From positions 4,479,001 to 4,543,000 of the forward strand of contig NZ_CP091716.1 in the NCBI RefSeq assembly GCF_022009635.1: 64,000 nt of DNA. Reading direction: 5' to 3'. Origin of the DNA: Variovorax paradoxus. GTDB lineage: Bacteria > Pseudomonadota > Gammaproteobacteria > Burkholderiales > Burkholderiaceae_C. This document shows positions 43,304 through 55,247 of the stretch, piece by piece (the stretch's first letter is position 1; each line of letters starts with the position of its first letter). The notes under the pieces are model-generated. The model was not told where the DNA came from. It saw only the letters and a list, made by a program, of their open reading frames with translations, and searched no databases. The translations under genes and the position numbers were made by a program.

Positions 43304-44170
43304 ATGCAGCTGACCCGCCAGCCCGCGGCGCATCTGCAGCCGTTCGTGCGGCTGCTGTGGGCCTCCGCGCCCGAAGGCAGTCGCGTCGCGCGACCCGGGG
43401 CGCGCGAGCACGTGCTGCCAACTGGCGGAATGCACCTGGTGTTCCGGCTCTCGGGCCCGCCGCTGAAGCTGTTCGCCGGCGCGAACGATCCACAGGGTGA
43501 GACCCACGGCTACGCGATCGTCGGCGGCGCGCGGTCGGCCTTCTACATGCGCGACGTCTCGGTGGCCACGCGGTCCGTCGGCGCGCAGCTCGAGCCGGGC
43601 GCTGCGCGCCTCCTGCTGGGTGCCCCCGAAGACGCGCTTGCCGGCCGGCATACGGCGCTCGACGCGCTCTGGGGCGCGCAGCCCACCGCAGACGCGCTCG
43701 CGCAGATTCATGCCGCGTACTCCGCCGAACGGCAGCTGGCGGTTTTCGAAGCCCTGCTCACCGGGCGCATCGTTGCATCGCTGAACGCCGGCATGCGAGG
43801 GCTTCACCCGGCCATCGCCCAGGCGCTCGGCCCCATCGCTCGAGGGAGCGGCTCGATCGCGGAACTGGTGGAACGCAGCGGCTACAGCCATCGCCGCTTC
43901 ATCGCCCTCTTTCGCGGTGCGATCGGCCTGACGCCGAAGGAATATGCGCGGGTCATGCGCTTCGATCGCGCGCTGGCTTTGGCAGCCGGAAGCGTACAGG
44001 GCTGGGCCGATGTGGCGTCGGCGGCGGGATACAGCGACCAGGCCCACCTGAGCCGCGAGTTTTCGGCGCTGGCGGGCATGCCGCCACAGGCGTGGCGCCG
44101 GACGGGAGCGGCGTCGCCACGGCACGTTCCGGCAAGCACAGCCGCGGGTCAAATTCGTTCAAGACGCTAG
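43304..44170 (+). CDS. AraC family transcriptional regulator
   Basis: A 288-residue regulator. The C-terminal AraC domain (about residues 185-275) has both helix-turn-helices: LVERSGYSHRRFIALFRGAI then GLTPKEYARVMRFDRAL, and WADVASAAGYSDQAHLSREF then ALAGMPPQAWRRT. The N-terminal 170 residues are of the DUF6597 (cupin-like) type seen in many AraC proteins (LQPFVRLLWASAPE, VLPTGGMHLVFRL). AAGGA precedes the ATG. A VOC-family gene follows 53 bases later and is the likely target, as AraC-plus-VOC pairs are common. The ligand is unknown. Confidence 0.9.
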   Translation: MQLTRQPAAHLQPFVRLLWASAPEGSRVARPGAREHVLPTGGMHLVFRLSGPPLKLFAGANDPQGETHGYAIVGGARSAFYMRDVSVATRSVGAQLEPGAARLLLGAPEDALAGRHTALDALWGAQPTADALAQIHAAYSAERQLAVFEALLTGRIVASLNAGMRGLHPAIAQALGPIARGSGSIAELVERSGYSHRRFIALFRGAIGLTPKEYARVMRFDRALALAAGSVQGWADVASAAGYSDQAHLSREFSALAGMPPQAWRRTGAASPRHVPASTAAGQIRSRR

Positions 44171-44223
44171 AAGCGCGGCGGCCCAGAATCGATCGGCACT
44201 TCCAAAGAAAGGCGACTCTCATC

Positions 44224-44676
44224 ATGGCCATCCACGAACTCTTCCCCTACATCTGCGTTCACGACGCAGCCGCCGCCATCGACTTCTACTGCAAGGTCTT
44301 CGAGGTGAAGGAGATCTTCCGGCTCACGGAGCCGAGCGGCCGCATCGGCCACGCCGAACTGGACTTCCACAACGGCGCGATCCTGATGCTCTCGGACGAA
44401 TTCGCCGAGTGCAATATCCACAGCGCGAAGACGCTGGGCGGCACCGCGGTCACGCTGCACCTGCATGTGGACGATGCCGACGCGTTGGTGGCGCGCGCGG
44501 TCGCTGCCGGCGCCACGCTGGACATGGCGCCGCAGGACCAGTTCTATGGGGAACGTTCCGGCGTCTTTCGCGACCCCTTCGGCCATCGCTGGAACGTGGG
44601 GCACAGCATCGAGAAGCTGACGCCGGAAGAAATGCAGCGGCGCTACACCGCGATGCTGCTCAACCCCGCCGGGTGA
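44224..44676 (+). CDS. VOC family protein (PhnB-like glyoxalase/bleomycin-resistance type)
   Basis: A 150-residue single VOC protein. The first module has ICVHDAAAAIDFYCKVFEVKE and IGHAELDFHNGAILMLSDEF, the second has LHLHVDDADALVARAVAAG and ERSGVFRDPFGHRWNVG. The metal positions of true glyoxalase I (His/Glu) are only partly kept, so the PhnB-like subgroup, whose function is not settled, is the best match. It sits behind an AraC regulator and may be its target. A GC hairpin at its stop codon probably ends the transcript. Confidence 0.88.
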   Translation: MAIHELFPYICVHDAAAAIDFYCKVFEVKEIFRLTEPSGRIGHAELDFHNGAILMLSDEFAECNIHSAKTLGGTAVTLHLHVDDADALVARAVAAGATLDMAPQDQFYGERSGVFRDPFGHRWNVGHSIEKLTPEEMQRRYTAMLLNPAG

Positions 44677-44685
44677 ACCGGCGGG
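44665..44685. terminator. Hairpin at the stop codon between convergent genes
   Basis: CCCGCCGG-GTGAA-CCGGCGGG is a perfect 8-bp stem whose loop contains the VOC gene's stop codon. No T-run follows. It lies between the VOC gene and the convergent phosphoribosyltransferase. Confidence 0.45.
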
Positions 44686-44694
44686 AGCGGGTCG

Positions 44695-45219
44695 TCAGAC
44701 CGACCACTTCTCGATGAGCTTTTCGGCGCCCATGGAGTCGTAGCCTTCGAAGGGCTGATGGATCCACGGGTTGGTGGCCAGGAATTCCACCTGGTAGTCA
44801 GGCGTGAAGGTCGACAGCGCCTTGGTCCAGATCACGGCGCTGCGCAGCTCGGTGATGGGTGGGTAGTTGTTGCGCAGCATGTCCATCACGGCGTGCAGCG
44901 TGTGGCCCGAATCGGCCAGGTCGTCCACCAGCAGCACCTTGCCTGCGATCTCGCCCTTGGGCGTGGTGATGAAGCGTGCGATGTCGAGATGGCCCTGGAC
45001 CGTGCCGGCATCGGCGCGGTACGAGCTGGTCGACATGATCGCCAGCGGCTTGTCGAAGATGCGCGAGAGCACATCGCCGGGGCGCATGCCGCCGCGCGCC
45101 AGGCACAGGATGGTGTCGAACTGCCAGCCCGACTGGTGCACCTTGATCGCGAGCTTCTCGATCAGGTTGTGGTACTCGTCGTAGCTGACGTAGAGATGCT
45201 TGCCGTCTTCGGTCAACAT
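44695..45219 (-). CDS. Purine phosphoribosyltransferase-like protein
   Basis: A 174-residue type I phosphoribosyltransferase. The PRPP-binding motif is VLLVDDLADSGHTL (about residues 94-107), and the flexible loop and hood regions are SYRADAGTV and NPWIHQPFEGYD. The likely bases are hypoxanthine, guanine or xanthine, since the gene is next to purA and both serve AMP/IMP metabolism; the exact base is not certain. Cytoplasmic. It is the last gene of the long minus-strand block, 21 bases after purA, and ends at a hairpin shared with the convergent VOC gene. Confidence 0.88.
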   Translation of the reverse strand: MLTEDGKHLYVSYDEYHNLIEKLAIKVHQSGWQFDTILCLARGGMRPGDVLSRIFDKPLAIMSTSSYRADAGTVQGHLDIARFITTPKGEIAGKVLLVDDLADSGHTLHAVMDMLRNNYPPITELRSAVIWTKALSTFTPDYQVEFLATNPWIHQPFEGYDSMGAEKLIEKWSV

Positions 45220-45240
45220 GGTTCTTCTTTTCCTCTGCTT

Positions 45241-46587
<1,347 letters not shown>

Positions 46588-46595
46588 TCAAAAAT

Positions 46596-47756
46596 TCAGA
46601 TCGTTCGGACACTCCACTGGCCTGCTTGCTCGACGAGCTCGCGGTCGCAGTGGAATTCATCGATTTCGCTGCCATGGCCCGGCAGCACGCAGACTACCGT
46701 TTCACCGGACTTGCGCAATTGGGCAATCGCCTGACGCAGCCCGGCCGCGTCGCTCCAGGGCGCGCGGATGGCGGCGCGCAGCGGGCGGGCCGGCAGCACG
46801 CCGACCAGTTCGCGCACGTCGAGGCTGAAGCCGACGGCCGGGCGGTTACGGCCGAACACGGCCCCCACCTCGTCGTAGCGGCCGCCACGCACCAGCGAAT
46901 CGGCTGCGCCGGGCACGTAGATGCCGAACCGCATGCCGCTGTAGTAGGCATAACCGCGCAGGTCGGCCAGGTCGAAACTGATCTGGCGGCCGGCAACGCC
47001 GCCCAGGCCGGCGGCGAGCTGCTTGAGGTCGGCCAGGGCCGCGCCCACCCCGGGCGTGTCCTTGAGCGCCTTGGCGGCCTCGTCGAGCACGGCGGCGTCG
47101 CCATAGAGCCCGATCAGGGCGCGCAGCCCGTCGCGCGAAGCGGCCGGGAAATCCTTGGTGAGCGAGGCAAGCTCGCTGGCATCCTTGGCGGCCAGCGCGG
47201 CATGAACCCGGGCGAGCACCGCGGCGTCGACCGGCACGCCGGCGAACAGTGCGCGCACGATGCGGGCGTCGGCCAGGTCGACGATCACGCCTTCGCGCAG
47301 GCCGGCGGCGTCGAGGCAATCGAGCGCCAGCAGCAGGGTTTCGGTGTCGGCCTCGAGGCCGGCGTGGCCGTAGATCTCGGCGCCGAACTGCAGCGGCTCA
47401 CGGGTGGCGTGCGGCCGGTCCGGGCGGGTGTGGAGCACCGGGCCGCAGTAGCACAGGCGGGCCACGCCGTCGCGGTTCAGCAGGTGGGCATCGATGCGCG
47501 CCACCTGGGGGGTGGTGTCGGCACGAAGGCCCATGCTGCGGCCGGAGAGCTGGTCGACGAGCTTGAAGGTTTGGAGGTCGAGCGCCTCGCCGGTGCCGGA
47601 AAGCAGCGACTCCAGGTGCTCGAGCAGCGGCGGCATCACCAGCTCGTAGCCGTAGCCACGGGCGGTATCGAGCAGCTGGCGTCGAAGTTCTTCGATGTGG
47701 CGCGCCTCGGAAGGCAGCACATCGGCAATGTGATCCGGAAGGACCCAAGCGGACAT
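46596..47756 (-). CDS. hisZ: ATP phosphoribosyltransferase regulatory subunit HisZ
   Basis: A 386-residue protein that resembles histidyl-tRNA synthetase in fold: it has [17 protein letters not shown] near the start and [20 protein letters not shown] where synthetases have RGLDYY. The catalytic histidine-binding motifs are altered and no anticodon-binding domain follows, so it is HisZ, not HisS; a true hisS lies at 55248-56558. HisZ forms a complex with the short HisG to start histidine synthesis and allow feedback inhibition. The short hisG gene must lie elsewhere. Confidence 0.95.
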   Translation of the reverse strand: MSAWVLPDHIADVLPSEARHIEELRRQLLDTARGYGYELVMPPLLEHLESLLSGTGEALDLQTFKLVDQLSGRSMGLRADTTPQVARIDAHLLNRDGVARLCYCGPVLHTRPDRPHATREPLQFGAEIYGHAGLEADTETLLLALDCLDAAGLREGVIVDLADARIVRALFAGVPVDAAVLARVHAALAAKDASELASLTKDFPAASRDGLRALIGLYGDAAVLDEAAKALKDTPGVGAALADLKQLAAGLGGVAGRQISFDLADLRGYAYYSGMRFGIYVPGAADSLVRGGRYDEVGAVFGRNRPAVGFSLDVRELVGVLPARPLRAAIRAPWSDAAGLRQAIAQLRKSGETVVCVLPGHGSEIDEFHCDRELVEQAGQWSVRTI

Positions 47757-47800
47757 GGGGATCGGGGGCGTGGTTAAACCGGGATTCTACCGGGACCGCG

Positions 47801-47989
47801 CTACCCCAAGATCCAAAGGAGTGCCAAACCCAGCAGGATGCTACAAAGTCCGAAGAAACGAAGCTGGCCGTCGCGCAGCTGCATGAGCTGCCCGAAGCCG
47901 CGCCGCCACCCTCCCGGCGACACGAACGGCAGGATGCCTTCGATCACCAGGACGAGCGCCAATGCGCTCCAGAAAGTGTCGGCGCTCAC
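47801..47989 (-). CDS. DUF2065 family small membrane protein
   Basis: A 62-residue protein with two hydrophobic segments (residues 4-21, FWSALALVLVIEGILPFV, and 42-61, LRFFGLCSILLGLALLWILG) joined by a basic loop (GGWRRGFGQLMQLRDGQ). Length, topology and position between hflC and hisZ all match DUF2065 (YjeT) proteins. The start is GTG with AGGAG just before it; it is too short for a 60-residue ATG search. The function is unknown, but conservation next to hflKC suggests a role with that complex. Confidence 0.85.
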   Translation of the reverse strand: MSADTFWSALALVLVIEGILPFVSPGGWRRGFGQLMQLRDGQLRFFGLCSILLGLALLWILG

Positions 47990-48005
47990 GGCTCCTGACG
48001 AAGAA

Positions 48006-48905
48006 TCAACGACGAGGGGCGCTGGTGGTCGAGCCCGAGCTCTGCATGGCGCGGAAGAAGTCCGACGACGGATCGAGCACCAGCACGTCGCTCTTCTTGT
48101 TGAAGCTCTGCTTGTAGGCCTCGAGGCTGCGGTAGAACTGGGCGAACTGCGGGTCGCGGCCGAAGGCCTCGCTGTAGGCGGCGGCGGCCTGGGCATCGCC
48201 CTCACCCTTGATCTTCTGCGCGTCGCGGTATGCGTTGGCAACGATCACTTCGCGCTGGCGGTCGGCGTCCGCGCGGATCTTTTCGCCTTCGGCCGTACCG
48301 GTCGAGCGCAGTTCGTTGGCCACGCGCTTGCGCTCGGCTTCCATGCGGCGATAAACCGATTCGGTGATGGCCTCCACGTAGTCGACACGGGTGATGCGCA
48401 CGTCGACCACGTCGACGCCCCAGGGCTTGGCGCCCTTCACCACCGACAGCACTTCGCGCTGCACGTCGGCCATCAGGGCCTCGCGGCGCACCGAGATCAG
48501 GTCGCGCACGGTTCGCTTGTTGATGTTTTCCTGGAACGCATTGCGCACCACGCGGTTGAGCTGCATCGCGCCGGCGTTCTCGTCGAGGCCAACGTTGCGG
48601 ATGTAGGCCTGCGGGTCGCTGATGCGCCAGCGCACGTACCAGTCGATCACCACGCGCTGCTTTTCAGCCGTGAGCATGGGCTCGGTGTCGATGCTGGAGA
48701 GCGTCAGCAGCCGCTTGTCGATGTACGACACGTTCTGGAACGGCGGCGGCAGCTTGAAGTTCAGGCCCGGCTCGGTAATGACCTGCTTGATCTGGCCGAG
48801 GGCATAGACCACGCCGAACTGGCGCTGGTCGACCACGAAGAGGGTCGAGCTCAGCAGCACGAGCAAGACGAGGATCGACGATGCGATGAATCCGATTCTG
48901 TTCAT
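48006..48905 (-). CDS. hflC: HflC, subunit of the HflKC complex
   Basis: A 299-residue SPFH/band-7 protein. One N-terminal membrane segment (residues 4-23, IGFIASSILVLLVLLSSTLF) is followed by VVDQRQFGVVYALGQIKQVI and the band-7 domain. Residues 170-260 form the charged helical region (EAERKRVANELRSTG) for ring assembly. HflC works with HflK as a periplasmic-facing cage around the FtsH protease and controls its access to membrane proteins. The stop of hflK is 17 bases before this start. Confidence 0.96.
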   Translation of the reverse strand: MNRIGFIASSILVLLVLLSSTLFVVDQRQFGVVYALGQIKQVITEPGLNFKLPPPFQNVSYIDKRLLTLSSIDTEPMLTAEKQRVVIDWYVRWRISDPQAYIRNVGLDENAGAMQLNRVVRNAFQENINKRTVRDLISVRREALMADVQREVLSVVKGAKPWGVDVVDVRITRVDYVEAITESVYRRMEAERKRVANELRSTGTAEGEKIRADADRQREVIVANAYRDAQKIKGEGDAQAAAAYSEAFGRDPQFAQFYRSLEAYKQSFNKKSDVLVLDPSSDFFRAMQSSGSTTSAPRR

Positions 48906-48922
48906 GTTCTTCTAGTCCTTTT

Positions 48923-50332
48923 TCAACGCACGTCGCGGTCGCGCGAGCGGCCGTCGCGGGCTCGCACGTCGCCCGTCACGGGCGCCACCGGGATCACCGA
49001 GGACTGGGCCGGCGCGGTGCCGGCGACGCTGGGGCTGGCCGCGTCGACCGGCGTGGGCGTCGCGCTGTTGCCGCTTTGCTGCATGAGCTTGTCGAGCGGC
49101 AGGTACAGCAGGTTGGAGCCCTGCTTGCTGTCGACCAGCACCTTGGTCGTGCTGGCGTAGATCTGCTGCATGGCGTCGGTGTACATGCGGTCGCGCGTCA
49201 CCTGCGGCGCCTTCTGGTACTCGGCCAGCACCGAGGCGAAGCGGCCGGCATCACCCTGGGCCTGCGCCACGATCCGCGCCTTGTAGGCTTCGGACTCTTC
49301 CTTCAGGCGCGAAGCCGTACCGGTAGCGAGCGGCACCACGTTGTTGGCGTAGGCCTGGGCTTCGTTCTTGGCGCGTTCGCGCTCCTGGCCGGCCTTGAGC
49401 ACGTCGTCGAACGCAGCCTGCACCTGCTCGGGCGGACGCACGCCGCCTTGCTGCAGATTGATGCCGACCACTTCGACACCGACCTTGTAGCGGTCGAGGA
49501 TGGTCTGCATCAGCGTGCGCACGCGCGGTGCGATCTGGTCGCGCTCTTCGGCCAGCGCGGCGTCCATCTTCATCTTGCCGACCACCTCGCGCACCGAGGT
49601 CTCGGCCACCTGCACGACGGTCTCGGCGGGCGACTTGCTCTCGTAGAGCCAGGCGCGCGCATCGCTCAGGCGGTATTGCACCGCGAACTTGATTTCGACG
49701 ATGTTTTCGTCTTCGGTCAGCATGGCCGATTCGCGCAGGCCCGTGGAGCGCACGATGGCGTCGCGGCCCACGTCGGTGGAACGGATCTGCGTGACCACCA
49801 CCACTTCGTGGCGCTGGATGGGGTACGGCAGGCGCCAGTTGAAGCCGGCGCCGACGGTCGTCTTGTAGCGGCCGAATTGCGTCACGACCGCCTGCTGGCC
49901 TTCGTTCACGATGAAGAAGCCGGTGCCGAGCCAGATGAGCACGGCCACGGCAGCCACCAGGCCGAGGCCGAATCCTGCGTTTTTCATGTCGGGGCGGTAG
50001 CCGTTGCCGCCACCGTTGCTGTTGCCGCCGCTGGGACGGTTGCCGCCGCCCTTGCCACCGCCGAAGAAGCCTCCGAGCTTGCGATTGAGGTCGCGCCAGA
50101 GTTCGTCGAGGTCGGGCGGGCCCTGGTTGGGGCCCTGGCCGCGGGGACGGTCGTTGTTATTGCTGTTGTTGCCCGAAGGCGGGGGTGTCGGTGCACCTGG
50201 GGGATTGGCATCGGGGGGGCGGTTGCCGGCCGGGCGATCGCCGTTGGAGGACGGCTCGTCGCCGCGACCCCATCGGCCGTCGTTCAGATTGAACATGCCC
50301 AGAAACCCTCTCCGCGCTGGCTTTGAATTCAT
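48923..50332 (-). CDS. hflK: HflK, subunit of the HflKC complex
   Basis: A 469-residue SPFH/band-7 protein. A long N-terminal region (about 120 residues) is rich in Gly, Asn and Pro (SNGDRPAGNRPPDANPPGAP, GGGKGGGNRPSGG) and lies in the cytoplasm before one membrane segment (FGLGLVAAVAVLIWLGTGFFIV). The band-7 domain starts near NEGQQAVVTQFGRYKTTVGAG. HflK pairs with HflC around FtsH. Two starts are possible: MNSKPARR at 50332 or MFNLNDGRWG at 50296; the latter matches the usual HflK opening and the true start may be there. It follows hflX by 38 bases. Confidence 0.93.
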   Translation of the reverse strand: MNSKPARRGFLGMFNLNDGRWGRGDEPSSNGDRPAGNRPPDANPPGAPTPPPSGNNSNNNDRPRGQGPNQGPPDLDELWRDLNRKLGGFFGGGKGGGNRPSGGNSNGGGNGYRPDMKNAGFGLGLVAAVAVLIWLGTGFFIVNEGQQAVVTQFGRYKTTVGAGFNWRLPYPIQRHEVVVVTQIRSTDVGRDAIVRSTGLRESAMLTEDENIVEIKFAVQYRLSDARAWLYESKSPAETVVQVAETSVREVVGKMKMDAALAEERDQIAPRVRTLMQTILDRYKVGVEVVGINLQQGGVRPPEQVQAAFDDVLKAGQERERAKNEAQAYANNVVPLATGTASRLKEESEAYKARIVAQAQGDAGRFASVLAEYQKAPQVTRDRMYTDAMQQIYASTTKVLVDSKQGSNLLYLPLDKLMQQSGNSATPTPVDAASPSVAGTAPAQSSVIPVAPVTGDVRARDGRSRDRDVR

Positions 50333-50370
50333 TCGCTTCGTTCTCTTGTCAGTGGCGGGATTGTGCCCAA

Positions 50371-51540
<1,170 letters not shown>

Positions 51541-51595
51541 GCGGGATCAGAATTGGGAAAAAGCGCGACGACCGAGGCCGCCGCGCTCCGCGCTA

Positions 51596-51841
51596 TCAGG
51601 CTGCGGCGTCGTCGTTCTCGGCAGCCGAGAAATTGACGGCACGACCCGGCACGATGGTGGAAATGGCGTGCTTGTAGACCATTTGCGTCACTGTGTTGCG
51701 GAGCAGCACGACGTATTGGTCAAAAGACTCGATCTGCCCCTGCAGCTTGATACCGTTCACCAAATAAATGGAAACCGGCACATGCTCGCGACGCAGGGTA
51801 TTCAGAAACGGGTCTTGCAGAAGTTGCCCTTTATTGCTCAC
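51596..51841 (-). CDS. hfq: RNA chaperone Hfq
   Basis: An 81-residue Sm-like protein: [20 protein letters not shown], then [20 protein letters not shown] with the Sm1 motif and [12 protein letters not shown] with the Sm2 motif. Residues of the U-binding proximal face (Q8, F42, Y55, K56, H57 in E. coli numbering) are kept. The tail after VPGR is very short ([14 protein letters not shown]). The start is GTG with GGAG upstream; a longer ATG frame adds 23 unrelated residues. Hfq pairs small RNAs with mRNAs and is often the most important post-transcriptional regulator in the cell. It is 55 bases ahead of hflX. Confidence 0.96.
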   Translation of the reverse strand: MSNKGQLLQDPFLNTLRREHVPVSIYLVNGIKLQGQIESFDQYVVLLRNTVTQMVYKHAISTIVPGRAVNFSAAENDDAAA

Positions 51842-51976
51842 GATATTCTCCGTGTTCAAGAGTAGTTGTTGGAGAGATGACCTTAACACAGGGTTTCCGC
51901 GCTGCAGCAACCTGAGTCAAAAGCCTTGAGAAAATAACGGTTCTCAAAAGACGGAACTTCCGCTCCAGCCTCAAGT

Positions 51977-52001
51977 CATTGGCCGCCATCGGCAGCCAAT
52001 G
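51977..52001. other. Weak hairpin in the der-hfq intergenic gap
   Basis: CATTGGC (51977-51983) and GCCAATG (51995-52001) are 7-base arms with an 11-base loop. The hairpin lies just downstream of the der stop on the minus strand and lacks a T-run. The 163-base gap probably holds the hfq promoter. Confidence 0.3.
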
Positions 52002-52004
52002 GAC

Positions 52005-53348
52005 TCAATCGTCCTTGTCCGCAAAAGGATTGTGAGAGCTCTTGAATTCGATCCGCAAGGGGGTACCCACCAGATCGAATTCCTTGCGGAAACGCCCCTC
52101 GAGGAAGCGCTTGTAAGCATCGGTCACATGCTCGAGCGAATTGCCGTGAATCACGATCACCGGCGGATTCATGCCGCCCTGGTGCGCATAGCGCAGCTTG
52201 GGCCGGTACATGCCGCCGCGCTTGGGCGCCTGGAACTGCACCGCCTCCAGCAGCAACCGGGTCAGCACCGGCGTGGACATCTTGCGCGTGGCCGACTTGT
52301 GGGCCTGCGCAATCGCCTGCCACACCGGGCCCAGGCCCTGGCGCTTAATGGCCGAGATGAAATGCAGCGCAGCAAACTTCAGGAAAGGCAGCCGGGTTTC
52401 GATCTGCCGCTGAATCTGTTCGCGCTGGTAGCTGTCGACTGCATCCCATTTGTTGATGGCGATCACCACAGCGCGGCCGCTTTCGAGGATGTAGCCCGCG
52501 ATGTGCGCGTCCTGGTCGGTCACGCCCTGCGTGGCGTCGAGCAGCAGCAGCACCACGTTGGCCGACTCGATGGCCTGCAGCGTCTTGACCACCGAGAACT
52601 TCTCGATCGCCTCGAACACCCTGCCCTTGCGGCGCAGGCCGGCCGTGTCGATCAGCTCGAAACGCTGGCCGTTGCGCTCGAAGGGCACCGAGATCGCGTC
52701 GCGCGTGGTGCCCGGCATGTCGAATGCCACCAGGCGCTCTTCGCCGAGCCAAGTGTTGATCAGCGTCGACTTGCCCACATTGGGGCGCCCCGCCACTGCC
52801 AGCTTGATCGGCTTGTTGGCTTCGTCTTCCTCGGATTCGTCGTCCGGGTCGGGCAGGTTCAGCGGCTCGAGCGCAAGCTCGACCAGGTCGCGCATGCCTT
52901 GCCCGTGCGCCGCGGAAACGCCGTGCACGTCACCGAACCCGAGTTCGTAGAAGTCGACGAGCTTGGTGCCGTCGTGCATGCCTTCGGCCTTGTTGGCCGC
53001 GAGCACGCAGGGCTTGCCGAGACGGCGCAGTTCATTGGCGATGTCATGGTCCTGCGCCGACAGGCCCTCGCGGGCATCGACGACGAAGATCACCACGTCG
53101 GCCTCGGCCACGGCTTGCCGTGTCTGCTTGGCCATTTCCTTGTAGATGCCGCTGCCGGCATCGGGCTCGAAGCCGCCGGTGTCGATCACGATGAACTCGT
53201 GCTTGCCCAGGCGACCGTTGCCATAGTGGCGGTCGCGCGTGAGGCCGGCGAAATCGGCGACGATGGCGTCGCGCGTCTGTGTCAGGCGATTGAACAGCGT
53301 CGACTTGCCGACGTTGGGACGCCCGACCAGGGCCACGACCGGCTTCAT
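52005..53348 (-). CDS. der: Ribosome assembly GTPase Der (EngA)
   Basis: A 447-residue protein with two GTPase domains in tandem. Both have GRPNVGKST (about residues 7-15 and 183-191), DTGGF and DTAGL G3 motifs, and NKAEG and NKWD G4 motifs. An acidic loop ([12 protein letters not shown]) links the domains, and a KH-like domain ends the chain. Der acts in maturation of the 50S subunit and is essential in most bacteria. It follows bamB by 51 bases; the same order is known in E. coli. Confidence 0.97.
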   Translation of the reverse strand: MKPVVALVGRPNVGKSTLFNRLTQTRDAIVADFAGLTRDRHYGNGRLGKHEFIVIDTGGFEPDAGSGIYKEMAKQTRQAVAEADVVIFVVDAREGLSAQDHDIANELRRLGKPCVLAANKAEGMHDGTKLVDFYELGFGDVHGVSAAHGQGMRDLVELALEPLNLPDPDDESEEDEANKPIKLAVAGRPNVGKSTLINTWLGEERLVAFDMPGTTRDAISVPFERNGQRFELIDTAGLRRKGRVFEAIEKFSVVKTLQAIESANVVLLLLDATQGVTDQDAHIAGYILESGRAVVIAINKWDAVDSYQREQIQRQIETRLPFLKFAALHFISAIKRQGLGPVWQAIAQAHKSATRKMSTPVLTRLLLEAVQFQAPKRGGMYRPKLRYAHQGGMNPPVIVIHGNSLEHVTDAYKRFLEGRFRKEFDLVGTPLRIEFKSSHNPFADKDD

Positions 53349-53399
53349 GGCCGGCCTTTCGATGGCGCGGTTTTCATGGTCGGGCCTTGCGAGAAAAGA

Positions 53400-54542
53400 T
53401 TATTCAGGGCGATATCCAAACACACCACCCTTGGCAGTCACGACCACGACCGTGTTGCCGACGAGCACCGGCGCAACGGTGATGGCGGAGCCATCGGGCG
53501 TGACACGATTGAGCAGCGCGCCGTCTTCGCGCGACACGAAATGCAGCGTGCCGGTGCTCTCGCCGATGATCAGCGAGCGGCCCACGGCCAGCGGCGAAGT
53601 CAGTTCACGGTTCTTGAGGCGGCTCATCTGCCAGGCACGTTCGCCGTCGCCGCGGCGCCAAGCGATGACGCTGCCGTCGGACTCGGTGCCGTAGACAAAG
53701 CGGTCGTCGCCGCTCACGCCGTCGGCGCCCGAGGCCGGCTTGCTCCAGGCCAGCGTGCCGCGCGCGGTATCGACGCAGCCGACGCTGGCGTAGTAGGCCC
53801 GTGCGCACACCGAGTCGCCCACGCGGCTCACGCTGCCGGTCAGGTCGACCAGGCGTTCCACGTCGTTGGTGCCGCGCGGCGCGGCGATGGGGGCTTCCCA
53901 GCGGGAGGTGCCGTTGCCCGGGTTGATGCCGACCAGACGGCCGCCGAGGCCGGCCACCAGCGTGTCGCCCACGGCAATCAGCACGCCCGACTTGCGCAGC
54001 ACCAGGTTTTCACCCGCGCGCTGCTGGATCCACAGGCGGCGGCCGCTCTGGCCGTCCCAGGCGCTCACGCTGCGGTCGGCGGTCTGCACGAACACGCGGC
54101 GACCAGCGACCAGCGGTGCTGTAAAGGCTTGCGCGGACAGCTTCTGCTTCCACAGCACCTTGCCGTTCTCGAGGGCCACCAGTTCGTTGCCGGTGGTGAC
54201 GACGGCCGCCAGCGAACCGTCGCTGCCGACGCCGGCCGCCAATGGCGTACCGGCGCTCGCGCGCCAGGTTTCACGGCCGGCGCGGGCATCGATGGCCACC
54301 ACCGTGCCGTCGCTGCCCGCGACGGTGACGATGTCGCCGTTGATGGCGGCCGTGAGCGGGAACTTGACCTCAGGCACCTGCACCTTCCAGGCCTGGCGCA
54401 CACCCATCAGGGCCGGATTGGCGGGCAGCTCTTCGGGCTTCGGCTTGCTGGTACCCGAACAGGCGGCCAGGAAAGCGACCAAAACAAGGGCTGATCCCGC
54501 ACGCAGGGCGGTCGATTCAGGCATGAGACGCTTGAAATTCAT
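53400..54542 (-). CDS. bamB: Outer membrane protein assembly factor BamB
   Basis: A 380-residue lipoprotein. Residues 1-25 form a signal with lipobox LAAC; the rest is an eight-bladed beta-propeller of PQQ-like repeats, with the AWxxxxGxxxW pattern repeating (for example VIAWRRGDGERAW and VSAWDGQSGRRLW). BamB helps the BAM complex insert beta-barrel proteins into the outer membrane. I took the ATG at MNFKRLMP because it begins 7 bases after the stop of the yfgM-like gene; the longer frame lies in that gene. Confidence 0.96.
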   Translation of the reverse strand: MNFKRLMPESTALRAGSALVLVAFLAACSGTSKPKPEELPANPALMGVRQAWKVQVPEVKFPLTAAINGDIVTVAGSDGTVVAIDARAGRETWRASAGTPLAAGVGSDGSLAAVVTTGNELVALENGKVLWKQKLSAQAFTAPLVAGRRVFVQTADRSVSAWDGQSGRRLWIQQRAGENLVLRKSGVLIAVGDTLVAGLGGRLVGINPGNGTSRWEAPIAAPRGTNDVERLVDLTGSVSRVGDSVCARAYYASVGCVDTARGTLAWSKPASGADGVSGDDRFVYGTESDGSVIAWRRGDGERAWQMSRLKNRELTSPLAVGRSLIIGESTGTLHFVSREDGALLNRVTPDGSAITVAPVLVGNTVVVVTAKGGVFGYRPE

Positions 54543-54549
54543 GATGCGG

Positions 54550-55242
54550 TCAGGGAGTTTTGGGGGCTGCGGGAGTGACGGTAACGACCGGGGCCAGGCT
54601 CTTCGGGTCGACACCGACCGCGTTCAGCTTGATCTCGACCAGACGACGGTAGTCGGAAGTCGCGCCAAGACCGGTCCAGGCCTTGCGGTACTCGGCTTGC
54701 GCTTCGTCGCGCTTGCCCTGGGCCAGGTAGATGTCGCCCTTGCGATCGGCCACCAGCGGTTCGAATTCCTTGGGGACGCTGCCGTCGAGCTGCTTGAGTG
54801 CATCGTCGTACGACTTGCTGTCGAGCAGCTCGCCCGCGAGGCGCAGCTTGGCAACGGCCTTGTAGCCAGGGTCGACGGCGTTCTGTGCAACCCACTCCAG
54901 TGCTGCGCGCGAGCCTTCGGCATTGCCCTTCTCGAACAGCGTCTTGGCGACCAGCAGGCCGGCCTGCTGTGCATAGGCGGTGTTGGCGAAGCGCTCCTTC
55001 ATGTCGCCCAGCACGCGCTGGATGCGTTCGACGTCGCCGGACTGCGTGCTGCGCTCGACCTCGTCGTAGAGCGCGGCGGCCTGGACAGCCTTGTTGCGCT
55101 GGAAGTATTGCCAGCCGTTCCAGGCCACGAAGGCACCGGCGACAAGCAGGACGGCCCAGGTGATCAGGGTGCCGTAGGTATTCCAGAAATGCTTGAGCTG
55201 GTCGAGCTGTTCCTGTTCTTCGAGGTCGAGATGGGTTGCCAT
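54550..55242 (-). CDS. yfgM: YfgM-like tetratricopeptide membrane protein
   Basis: A 230-residue protein with one N-terminal membrane segment (residues 25-45, LITWAVLLVAGAFVAWNGWQYF) and a periplasmic part of helical repeats rich in Ala, Lys and Gln. The region ATHLDLEEQEQLDQLKHFWN before the segment is typical of YfgM. In E. coli YfgM works with PpiD near the Sec translocon and affects outer-membrane biogenesis, and the gene sits between hisS and bamB just as here. The C-terminal 30 residues are Pro/Ala-rich. Confidence 0.92.
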   Translation of the reverse strand: MATHLDLEEQEQLDQLKHFWNTYGTLITWAVLLVAGAFVAWNGWQYFQRNKAVQAAALYDEVERSTQSGDVERIQRVLGDMKERFANTAYAQQAGLLVAKTLFEKGNAEGSRAALEWVAQNAVDPGYKAVAKLRLAGELLDSKSYDDALKQLDGSVPKEFEPLVADRKGDIYLAQGKRDEAQAEYRKAWTGLGATSDYRRLVEIKLNAVGVDPKSLAPVVTVTPAAPKTP

Positions 55243-55247
55243 GCGTG

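Noticed and set aside
40344..43493. Open frame of 1049 codons opposite the VIT-VWA gene
   Set aside because: Antisense shadow of a well-supported gene; the composition is Arg/His/Gln-rich without domains.
46596..47756. A second histidyl-tRNA synthetase
   Set aside because: Lacks the catalytic motifs and anticodon-binding domain; the context next to purA fits HisZ.
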